From Euperipatoides rowelli (lineage: Eukaryota; Onychophora; Udeonychophora; Euonychophora; Peripatopsidae), in NCBI GenBank assembly GCA_003024985.2, contig PXIH01S0027132.1: a DNA stretch of 13,323 nucleotides. One strand, written 5' to 3'. The position numbers were made by a program, and so were the translations under genes. The notes beneath the pieces were generated by a model. The model saw nothing but the letters and a program-made list of their open reading frames with translations. It was not told the DNA's origin and ran no database searches. Shown here piece by piece: positions 1-6,799 of the stretch; position 1 is the stretch's first letter; every line of letters starts with the position of its first letter.

Positions 1-14
1 TAGATTAGGACTAG

Positions 15-49
15 GGACAACCTCGCTGGACTATAGTCTGTTGTTGTCC
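15..49. repeat. Short imperfect hairpin
   Basis: The arms GGACAAC (15-21) and GTTGTCC (43-49) are exact reverse complements. The loop between them contains the 10-bp palindrome GACTATAGTC (29-38). A cruciform or stem-loop is possible. Nothing nearby shows what it would do, and chance is a fair explanation for arms this short. Confidence 0.4.
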
Positions 50-640
50 GTCTGTCGCATGTGTATTTGTATTTGTATAAGACATCCGATATTCTGGATC
101 ATTATGTTTAAAAAATACTTAACAATAATAAATTAAGAAATAACAGAAAAACTGAATAATAATAATAATAAAAATAGTGTTGGGCAGCTAACGGATTCTG
201 GCCAAATATTTACTGTCTATTTTTAAAGTTTTCTCACAGTATTTGGATTATGTTTTAAGACATTTTAATAACCTCATAACTTTTACGTTCCGTTTCATTT
301 CAACAATCTAAGTGATTCAGTTTATTTCACAGATTGAGGGATTATTATTTTATTTAAGCATCTATTTAAGGTCTACCATTAAAAATAATGTGTTTAATTA
401 CTTTTATGAATTGATGGTTTAATTTCAGTGGTAGAATGTCTTTGTGGTTCAAAATATCGTCTGCATAAATAAGTTACGGTAAAATGTTATAATATTGGAA
501 ATTAACTAATTTATTTACAATAATACTTACAGATGATCATTCGATTCTGACAAAGTATAAAAATAATCAATAATTCACTTTTCTGGTGTCTAAAACATTA
601 CTTTCTAGAAATAATAAAGTCAAATAAAATATTATATAAA
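50..640. other. AT-rich DNA without a recognisable gene
   Basis: This stretch is A/T-rich single-copy-looking sequence with an (AAT)n microsatellite at about 155-170. I see no open frame of useful length, no repeat boundary and no RNA-gene signature. Confidence 0.6.
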
Positions 641-694
641 ACCAACACTTCTTCTTTCTTCAATCCCTCAATTAAGTCGTCGTCTGCTAGCTCA

Positions 695-711
695 CCAGCG
701 CCCTCTATAGG
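695..711 (-). promoter_or_regulatory. CTCF-like motif candidate
   Basis: Read on the minus strand this is CCTATAGAGGGCGCTGG, which resembles the core of the conserved animal CTCF site (AG-rich core followed by GGGCGCT). It sits in a locally more GC-rich patch (about 675-735). A second similar site lies at 3644-3659. The match is by eye against the remembered consensus; single short matches are common by chance. Confidence 0.25.
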
Positions 712-779
712 CATAATTCCGCAACAACCGTATATCATAGTTTCTGTATTCGGTGTATAATTCCATTATCAGAAAGTCA

Positions 780-1380
780 TGAGCAGCTTAACTTTTTTTT
801 CGTTCTTTCAATTGATAAGGATTTGCCAAACTTAATAATTCAGTTCTTTAAAATCCACTTATTAAATAAGAAATCTCTTGAGTTTTCCAGAAATCTAAGT
901 AATATTTCAAACAGTCCTCAAGCTGTTGTGAAGGAAATTCTTCCCTTGTGAAATAAAATAAAATGGGTGAATATTTTATACCTTCGAGAATAATGTTGCT
1001 ACAGAAGAAGAAGAAAAAAAAACTCAAGAAAGAAAATGATGGGGGGAGGGGGAGATAAATTGAATTTAAAGATGAATTCCTAGAGGAAAATCGAAAGTTC
1101 ATTTCTTTAAAAAAAAATGTTACATTCAATAAAAGTTGATTTGATCACGAATGACTTTCTAATTTAACGAAAATTTTGAACAAAACGTAATAAAACATGC
1201 AAATGTTATTGAACTCAAAATTCTATTAAATTTGATTGAATTTATTAAAAAAAAATGTACTAATATTACTAGAAATAAATAAGTTTGGTTATAGGAGGTT
1301 TAATTTTTTTTTTTTAAATAAATTTCTTTCATTACTAGCCGAAAAGTTATTTGTGAATTAAAATACAACTGGGCTATAGA
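780..1380. other. AT-rich DNA with a purine tract; no gene
   Basis: The region is mostly oligo-A/T. At 1001-1055 the plus strand is almost entirely purine and includes G6-A-G5 at 1041-1052. The minus-strand open frame across 848-1129 is created by this tract (a run of phenylalanine codons) and has no recognisable domain, so it is not called as a gene. Confidence 0.55.
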
Positions 1381-1457
1381 TATCCCCATCTCCCCCCACC
1401 CACCTCTTCTTCATTACCCCATCCCCTGAGACTTCCCCTTTCCCCATCCCTCATCCC
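1381..1457 (-). other. C-rich tract with minus-strand G-quadruplex pattern
   Basis: The plus strand is a nearly pure pyrimidine tract. On the minus strand the runs at 1435-1438, 1442-1445, 1448-1450 and 1455-1457 give four tracts of at least three G separated by loops of 3, 2 and 4 bases, which satisfies the usual G3+N1-7 pattern. Further G runs face 1384-1430. The complementary C-rich strand could form an i-motif. No gene start is visible beside it. Confidence 0.7.
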
Positions 1458-1462
1458 TCAAT

Positions 1463-1744
1463 TCCTAAAATCATTTTCGAAACGATTAAAAGTATAAATT
1501 TCTTTATCAGAGAACTGTAGGTTTAAAAATATTCAAATGAAAAAAAAATGTGGTTTTTATTGCCCAGTTGGTTTTAAAGCAATTCTAATACAGTTATTGA
1601 ATCCATATATTTGAAGAGACGCATTCAATGCTATTCCGATTCGTTTTAATCCACGGAGATGATTGCATAATGAGTGTTGTGTTTGTCATAAATGGGAGTG
1701 GTCTATACAATAGCCAATCATATTCCTATTCTTTTTTAAAAGCT
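1463..1744. other. Unassigned AT-rich spacer
   Basis: I see no gene, repeat boundary or RNA signature here. A possible CCAAT-like CCAAT at about 1714 is not backed by any other promoter element. Confidence 0.5.
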
Positions 1745-1764
1745 TTATTTGCACTGTTTACAAG

Positions 1765-1784
1765 TTAAAGGTCAAATGTAACGG
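1765..1784 (+). repeat. Left arm core of foldback element
   Basis: This 20-bp block is complex sequence, not a homopolymer, and is exactly matched in inverted orientation at 2429-2448. It anchors the alignment of the longer, partly low-complexity arms. Confidence 0.8.
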
Positions 1785-2428
1785 ATTTTTTTATTTTTTT
1801 TTTAATTATTGATTTTTAAAGATTTTTACTAAAAAAAAATTTCCCCATAAAAAGAAAAAAAAATTAAAAAAAAAAAAGTTGTTTACAATTTAATTTTTAA
1901 AATAATTGTCTTTAGCTCCTCACCCTTACAACAACATTGTCCACTTTACACACCAGGGGAGATATTTTGTGACATCATAGGCTATAAATGAATACAGCTT
2001 GCTATACTTAACTATAGAATATTTGCTATCTTTGTCAGCATAAGGCTGGATATCATATGGACTAGGCTAAGTGTTTAAATACTTGTAAAAAATCATAATC
2101 AAATCCATCCTTTGTGCTATTATGGTCCAAATTATTTTTTAAAAAAACAAACAAAATGACCTTTAATGCAAGTTGAATATACCTCTATTTGCATGTTAAA
2201 TCATTACAAAGAGAACAGCTGTAGAGGCTATTTCATCATCAAATAATCTCAAACCCAAAACAAAATGTGAAATCTTCAAATTGTAATCTCAGACAAGATA
2301 GCAATGGTCTTAATTTTATCTTTAAATAACTTTTTTTTTATGCATTTTAAATTATTTTTTTCCAGTGGAATTTTTTTTTATAGTAATTATCTTTGAAAAT
2401 CAATAATAAAAAAAAAATTAAAAAAGAA

Positions 2429-2448
2429 CCGTTACATTTGACCTTTAA
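2429..2448 (-). repeat. Right arm core of foldback element
   Basis: This is the exact reverse complement of 1765-1784. The open frame on the plus strand that spans 2393-2776 runs across this arm and the neighbouring SINE-like head and is therefore not regarded as a gene. Confidence 0.8.
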
Positions 2449-2629
2449 GTTTAGTCATCTGCACATAAGTATTGCACTTTTTTGCTCTGTCGGCCATTTT
2501 CCAATATTCATATTTTCAACTAGAGGTTCCTGGGTCAAATCCACAGCCATCTTGGATTTACTAAGTTTTCTGAAACAAGAAAAATGTCCCAGTGCATACC
2601 CACTAAGAAATAAAATTCCTTATTTTACG

Positions 2630-2725
2630 TGGGGGTGCACCCAAAGTCAGGCTCATGACCTCAGTATATGTCAAGCACCCAGCAGTGATAATCGTAACCA
2701 CTTGACTACCAAGCCTCGACTAATT
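2630..2725 (-). mobile_element. tRNA-derived SINE head, decayed
   Basis: On the minus strand an A-box match TAGTCAAGTGG (2698-2708, fits TRGYNNANNNG) is followed about 45 bases later by a degenerate B-box region (2648-2662) that reads like the GAGGTCATGAG-type T-arm common in SINEs. This is the arrangement of a Pol III type 2 promoter in a tRNA-derived retroposon. The T-arm is mutated, so it is not a working tRNA. On the plus strand 2532-2542 (GGGTCAAATCC) is one mismatch from a B box, so a second opposed head may lie just downstream. Element ends and duplication are not visible. Confidence 0.5.
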
Positions 2726-2726
2726 T

Positions 2727-2999
2727 TCCTCATCTTATTTCAAAACAGTTGTTATGGTTTTAGTTTTAAGCATTAAAATGAATTGAAATAAACTTCTAGT
2801 ATTGTGTAAAATAATTATTTTATATAAAAATAAAGTTACCATTCAATGACGTAATCTTTATTATTATAGATGGTAATATAATTTATTTTAACAATTTAAT
2901 CACTATGTTCAAACTACGGTTCTAAGAGAGCCAACGTAGTGAGTTAAAAAAAACCCTTGCAAGGTATTGTAAGCTATAGAAAAAAAAAACATTGCAAAG
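2727..2999. other. AT-rich spacer, no gene
   Basis: The sequence holds A/T runs and a CRE-like octamer TGACGTAA at 2847-2854. Next to the following SINE head there is a rough repeat of the form TTGCAANG plus an oligo-T run (minus strand, about 2945-2998). No coding signal is seen. Confidence 0.45.
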
Positions 3000-3096
3000 C
3001 TGGCTCAACTGAGGCACGAACCGGGAATGTCACAGCTTATATCTTCGCACTCGCTTTCAGCCTGCATCACTACAGACTGGACCACGAGGACGGGAC
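3000..3096 (-). mobile_element. tRNA-derived SINE-like head
   Basis: Read on the minus strand, a 12-base A-box-like TGGTCCAGTCTG (3073-3084) follows a GTCCTCGTGG start reminiscent of tRNA-Asp/Glu 5' ends. A B-box-like GGTTCGTGCCTC lies at 3011-3022. A T-rich stretch follows at the 3' side (about 2980-2990). The order and spacing (about 60 bases) suit a tRNA-like Pol III promoter, but the acceptor stem does not pair, so I read it as a retroposon remnant and not a tRNA gene. Confidence 0.45.
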
Positions 3097-3099
3097 TGT

Positions 3100-4019
3100 G
3101 TAAAATAATTTATTTTTACTTTATTTATGCGTAAAAAAATCAATTTACAAATACACTATTTTCAAACTAAATCAATTAGGAAAAAAAAGTGAGTTGACTC
3201 GACTTATAAGGTTCATTGGCAAACAAGATGAAGAGCAAATGAATCGGCCTGTATAAAAGTTTGGACCTTTTTCAATCATTATTGACCAACGGATGGCCAT
3301 CAGTCTTTTAAATGCACCTCTTGACTAGAGCAGTGTGTGTGACCTTACGGAAAGCTATGTAATTTTACACAGCAGACATGTATTGCACAGAAATATAAAT
3401 CCGCCATCATTTTAATTGTAAACAATATTTGCCAAATTTTTACATAAAATCTTTTTAATCTGAATTTGCTTTTCCTTTTGTTTATGCAATTATTAATCTC
3501 TTTTTAAAATAAATAATGTCTATTAAATGTATAATAATACTCAATTCAAATTAAATATTGTTAGATGAGATAGATAGATAAAAGAATAATTTTCCTTTTC
3601 TTTTTAATATTGAGCAGGATATTGAACATGCTTCTCTTTTTTACCATTTGGTGGCGCTTAAATAATGTTTATTGTTTACCAATGCAGTAATCAATGTAAA
3701 AATTAATATATTGTATACATATGTCTGATTTCTTAAAAGTTTCTATTAAATACTAAAAGTTATAACATTTATTACACCTTAACCCTCTATTTCTTAAATT
3801 TTATTAAAAAGTTACTAAAAAAAAATATTTTTTGATCTGCTACCAATTGTTTACCATAAAACATTCTAAAGGGCATCACCAATGCTTGAATTTATTTTGT
3901 TTTAAAATTGTCATATTAATTTCTGAGTTGAATTGAACAGCTGATTTTTGTTTATGTAGTGTATACTCATGTAACATAGTCTTTCTGCTTTTAATAGAAA
4001 GTGTCATGCTAATTATTCA
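3100..4019. other. Unassigned AT-rich DNA
   Basis: No open frame, repeat boundary or RNA signature is convincing across this stretch. It includes a short GATA-repeat tract near 3566-3580 and the second CTCF-like motif near 3644-3659. Confidence 0.55.
3644..3659 (+). promoter_or_regulatory. CTCF-like motif candidate
   Basis: CCATTTGGTGGCGCTT has the GGTGGCGCT core of an animal CTCF site, with one unfavourable base before the core. It is in opposite orientation to the similar motif at 695-711. This is consensus matching by eye only. Confidence 0.25.
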
Positions 4020-4061
4020 TATAGTTAAATTTGCATATGTGTCCATGCAAATTTAACTATA
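4020..4061. repeat. Perfect 17-bp inverted repeat with paired octamer motifs
   Basis: The left arm 4020-4036 and the right arm 4045-4061 are exact reverse complements with an 8-base loop. Each arm contains the POU-domain octamer: ATTTGCAT on the left and ATGCAAAT on the right. It could form a 17-bp stem in RNA or a cruciform in DNA, or place two POU-factor sites head to head. It ends 34 bases before the direct repeat that borders the next MITE and may be the remains of another small inverted-repeat element. Confidence 0.8.
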
Positions 4062-4095
4062 ATTTTCTTATTTAAGATTGCTAAAAGTAATACAT

Positions 4096-4106
4096 TGTGT
4101 TACACA
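4096..4106 (+). repeat. Direct repeat bordering MITE, left
   Basis: TGTGTTACACA here is repeated exactly at 4398-4408, directly outside the inverted termini at 4107 and 4397. It is best read as the target-site duplication. The repeat is itself almost palindromic, so part of it might belong to the terminal inverted repeat. Confidence 0.55.
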
Positions 4107-4397
4107 CAAGCATCTGGGTTTCAAACTTACCATTGTGCATTCCTCCAAAAACTCGCCATTGACTGTCGTTGGTTAACGGTTGGGCCAATGGAACTTATGT
4201 CATAATATCAAAATTGATGGAAAACATTATATTGCACCTCTTGGTTATCATAGGGTTGGTGCATAGTGAATTTCACACATAGTTGGAGTTAGGGTTCAGT
4301 GTGGTAAAGCTAAGACTCTAAATAATAAAAAAGACATCTGAGCTCATACACCATTTGTGAGGAATGCGCTATGGTAAGTTTGATGCCCAGATGCTAG
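4107..4397 (+). mobile_element. MITE, copy 1 (terminal inverted repeats)
   Basis: The ends are inverted copies over about 40 bases: the left end (4107-4147) reads C-A-AGCATCTGGG, then TCAAACTTACCAT, then GCATTCCT, and the right end (4357-4397) gives the same blocks in reverse complement with few mismatches. The 291-bp length, lack of coding capacity and 11-bp flanking direct repeats define a miniature inverted-repeat transposable element. A duplication of 9-11 bp would suit Mutator-like elements better than hAT (8) or Tc1/mariner (TA), but I do not recognise the family. A diverged copy in opposite orientation lies at 5643-5904, which shows that this is a mobile family and not a chance hairpin. 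Confidence 0.75.
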
Positions 4398-4408
4398 TGT
4401 GTTACACA
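4398..4408 (+). repeat. Direct repeat bordering MITE, right
   Basis: This is the exact partner of 4096-4106 on the other side of MITE copy 1. Confidence 0.55.
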
Positions 4409-4409
4409 A

Positions 4410-5100
4410 ATAATAATCAAATTTATTGATACATCAAATAATACAAAGCTTAATCAGATTTACAATCTATAAGAAATTATTTTACATGATGAAAACATGC
4501 TAGATACATTTGTAGGACCAACTCGTAAAAGTGATTTTTTTCAGATTTAACCGGCAGCGGCAATGCCAAGTTAGCCAACAACACCATTTCTTGACCAGGC
4601 CCTGCAGGCTTAATCACCCAACTTTATTAAATTTACACTCAAATCACAGTTTTTTTGTGGGGAGGAGTTTCACCACCCCTTACCATTTATTAAAACAAAC
4701 AAAACCGTACATGAAACCCATTTTCTCCGGGTGTCAATAACAAAAATTTGAGATATATACATTTACAACTAAAGATTCCCATAGTCAACTTAATCAAATC
4801 TTACCCTTTTCATCTAGTTATAATATGTCTTTCTTAGCAAGTAATAATACATAAACATTTTGTTTTCGTCCGACAATTACCTCCATTGTAGCTTTACACC
4901 ATTTACTCCAGAAGGTATCAAACATTAATAATTGACTATCATATCTATACATCTCTTTTAAGGTACCAATATAATAGTTTCATGGATCAACTTGATTCTA
5001 TCAAATATCAATAAACCTCTTATTTTCTAATTGACATGTAACATATGAATTACAAAAAAATGTCTTTATAGCTATTTACAACAATAAAAATATCCCCCAT
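4410..5100. other. AT-rich DNA, no gene called
   Basis: The plus-strand open frame at 4531-4740 has no recognisable domain and biased composition. On the minus strand, about 4840-4995 is open for some 50 codons (containing FWSKWCKATMEVIVGRKQN) directly beyond the LINE-like trace at 5100-5400, and may be more of that remnant. I cannot assign it. Confidence 0.45.
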
Positions 5101-5400
5101 CTTCTGTAGGTGCTCTAATCCAAAAAAATTTTATAAAATGTAGTCCTCATAATCAAAGTATCTTACATTGAAATAATATGCGATCTATTGCTTCAACTCT
5201 GTCAAAAAATAAACATTTAAAACTGATATATTTAACTTAAACCTAACCCACATAAAACAATTGGTTATTACTATATTATTGGAAATCCTAAAATTAAAAT
5301 TACCCAATGACTGTCTAAAAGACCTTATACTTGTTATCGACAATTCTGTAGTTAACATTTTCACCTATCCATTCATAATACATAATTTCTTATATTCTTA
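5100..5400 (-). pseudogene. Possible LINE C-terminal remnant
   Basis: On the minus strand 5165-5194 encodes EAIDRILFQC, which resembles the ET-x-x-HILF-x-C part of the C-terminal cysteine/histidine motif found in many non-LTR retrotransposon ORF2 proteins. Upstream on that strand, near 5290-5330, RQSLGNFNFR resembles the GHG-x-F block that usually precedes it. The frames differ, stops intervene, and the expected cysteines before ET are not visible. No reverse-transcriptase core is present. If correct, it is a second LINE, distinct from the RTE fossil at 10339-12080, cut short near the MITE at 5643. Confidence 0.3.
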
Positions 5401-5642
5401 AAGTGGTTTATCAATGCCTTTTACAACTTTATTGATTTATGTGTATTTTTGTAAAAAAAAATGCTTGTTTAATTTAATCAATTTGTTATATTCCGTCCAT
5501 AAATACATCAAAATTCGACTTTTATGCCCATATGTAGCAAATTATCAACTCTTGATATGACGAATCTTGGTAAAAAAGAATTTGCGCTGATTCCAGTAAT
5601 AGTATTTGTGGTTGACTCGTTGTCAGACCAGAATACGAGAGT

Positions 5643-5904
5643 CTAGAACCAGGATCCAATAAGTACCATATTAGTAATGGATAATAGCTTTATTTTATTA
5701 TTTACAGTATTAATCTCACCCTTATCCCTGAACCACAACTCCTACTACGTATTAAATCCACTATGCTCCAACCCTATGATGATGAAGGGTGAAATAATAA
5801 TTTTTTGATCGATTTTGATAATTTTGAGCTATTTCCATACGACTGAAATAGATGTGCAGATGTTAAAAATGTGGTAATTGTCACTTATTGGATCCCTTTT
5901 CTAA
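5643..5904 (-). mobile_element. MITE, copy 2 (same family, opposite orientation)
   Basis: The termini contain an exact inverted 13-mer, GGATCCAATAAGT at 5652-5664 and its reverse complement at 5883-5895, within longer imperfect inverted ends. The interior matches copy 1 reversed: for example 5761-5780 (CTATGCTCCAACCCTATGAT) differs at one base of 20 from the reverse complement of 4247-4266, and the similarity extends from a TTTATTATTTA block near 5695 to GATTTTGATA near 5815. The termini align with those of copy 1 (CTGGG/CCAGG, then CAA-x-x-x-TACCAT). No clean target-site duplication remains, so this copy looks older. Confidence 0.7.
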
Positions 5905-6129
5905 CGTTTACTACCAGACAGAAATAGGGGCCGACTCCTTTACAGAGCAATCAGAATGTAGAACGGTGATTACTTTCGAAGNTTTATTTATTATTTTTTA
6001 TTTGCAGTCGGTGATGTTTTTACGTCTGTCTGTCTCAGTGTCGGTGACTGGTGACTCAGTGGTTTTTATAAAAGGTACTCGAAACAAACAGGCTGAAAAT
6101 AAACTTTTAACAGGTTTTATTTGCATTAA
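5905..6129. other. Spacer between MITE and SINE
   Basis: The stretch contains one ambiguous base (5982). A T-rich run ending in TTTATTTGCAG at 5997-6007 looks like a splice acceptor, but the open frame through 5888-6142 has no recognisable protein and runs into the SINE's duplication, so no exon is called. Confidence 0.45.
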
Positions 6130-6148
6130 AAAATATCTCTAAGAATGT
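6130..6148 (+). repeat. Target-site duplication, left
   Basis: AAAATATCTCTAAGAATGT is repeated exactly at 6412-6430 and brackets a tRNA-headed element. An exact 19-bp duplication is typical of target-primed insertion by LINE machinery and suggests a fairly recent event. Confidence 0.85.
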
Positions 6149-6411
6149 CTCCATTCCGTGGTCGAGCGGATTCNCTTCCGCTTGAGGCATATGCTGAGGT
6201 GTACAGGTTCGCGCCCCGGCTTGGGCAGTTAAGGAACGGGTTTTTTTCCCTAGCTTTAACAGCTCGCCTCTGGTTTTTCCAATTACGCTGCCCTTGTAAC
6301 ATCTCGGAACCTGTGATTTAGTGTTGCAATCAGATAATATATTCAATTTAATTTCAATTTAATTAACCGAAAAAATATATTTCTTCTCCTCTTGGAGAGG
6401 AAATTTATTTT
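6149..6411 (+). mobile_element. Complete tRNA-derived SINE, 263 bp
   Basis: The head has an exact A box TGGTCGAGCGG (6159-6169, fits TRGYNNANNNG) and a B-box-like GGTTCGCGCCC (6206-6216, one or two bases off GGTTCRANYCC), 47 bases apart, with a tRNA-Ser/Leu-like D-arm. After the head, AACGGG-T7-CCC (6235-6250) contains a T7 run that could stop Pol III early. The unrelated body runs through repeated TTTCAATTTAATT and a TTCTCCTCTTGGAGAGGAA hairpin to a T/A-rich end. The perfect 19-bp flanking duplications fix both ends. The minus-strand open frame at 6107-6346 is a by-product. One ambiguous base lies in the anticodon-arm region (6174). Confidence 0.8.
6241..6247 (+). terminator. Possible Pol III terminator (T7) in SINE
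   Basis: Seven T residues follow the tRNA-like head by about 25 bases, flanked by GGG and CCC that could pair. Runs of four or more T commonly terminate RNA polymerase III, so transcripts may end here and be roughly 95 nt long. Confidence 0.4.
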
Positions 6412-6430
6412 AAAATATCTCTAAGAATGT
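6412..6430 (+). repeat. Target-site duplication, right
   Basis: This is the exact partner of 6130-6148 at the 3' end of the SINE. Confidence 0.85.
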
Positions 6431-6674
6431 TTAAGAAATATTTTTAAAAACTTTGGAAATAATAGTAAACATTTTGTTCTCATCGAATAACGTACAAAAG
6501 CCTTCTGGTGTTTATTTTTCTTAAAATTGATTTCAACTTCAATCCCAAGAATTATCTCAAAATTTTATGGATTTTATTTTGATGCAAAGAAAGTATCTTG
6601 TTCTCTGTTCTTTTTTTTTTTATTCAAACCTTTAAGTAATAACATCAGTTGACTATAACGTAATTTCTGCTTTG

Positions 6675-6760
6675 TGGCTCCATGGTCTAGCGCATGATAT
6701 ATCTACCATCGTGGTCTAGCGTGATAGCGTCTTGATCCCAGATATGTATATCCCCCCAGC
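6675..6760 (+). mobile_element. tRNA-like SINE trace with duplicated A box
   Basis: TGGTCTAGCG occurs twice, at 6683-6692 and 6712-6721, a 29-base period, and resembles the A box of tRNA-derived SINEs. A weak B-box-like CTTGATCCC follows near 6731-6739. The spacing fits the first A box better than the second. No duplication or element end is visible, so this is a decayed fragment at best. Confidence 0.3.
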
Positions 6761-6786
6761 GAGATTTTATCCTTTGGCTAGGTCAA

Positions 6787-6794
6787 TGACGTCA
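6787..6794. promoter_or_regulatory. Perfect CRE palindrome
   Basis: TGACGTCA is the full CREB/ATF consensus palindrome. It contains a CpG and stands in AT-rich DNA just after a SINE-like trace. There is no neighbouring gene start, so activity is unsupported. Confidence 0.3.
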
Positions 6795-6799
6795 GCTCA

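Larger units (their letters stand above)
1745..2465. mobile_element. Foldback-like element with long inverted arms
   Basis: Arms at roughly 1757-1890 and 2315-2456 are inverted copies. The core is 20 identical bases: 1765-1784 against the reverse complement of 2429-2448. Inward of it the similarity continues through T-runs, an ATTATTGATTTT block, AAAGAT, TTACT and A-runs, with small gaps. The ~425-bp interior (about 1891-2314) has no open frame I recognise. This fits a non-autonomous foldback transposon of about 0.7 kb, or two opposed copies of one repeat. I could not identify a target-site duplication, and part of the arm similarity is low complexity, so the outer boundaries are approximate. 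Confidence 0.55.

Noticed and set aside
848-1129. 93-codon minus-strand open frame
   Set aside because: Its length depends on a purine tract read as poly-phenylalanine; composition is low-complexity and no domain is seen.
2393-2776. 127-codon plus-strand open frame, longest in the window
   Set aside because: It crosses a foldback arm and an antisense tRNA-like SINE head, begins in a lysine-rich A run and shows no domain.
4660-4682. GGGG...CCCC hairpin near a 69-codon open frame
   Set aside because: Pairing is short and interrupted, and the frame has no domain.
5997-6007. Splice acceptor-like TTTATTTGCAG
   Set aside because: No coding exon with recognisable protein follows, and the frame ends in the SINE duplication.
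6159-6216. Functional tRNA gene
   Set aside because: A and B boxes are present, but the acceptor stem does not pair, and the whole sits within a 263-bp element bounded by a 19-bp duplication.
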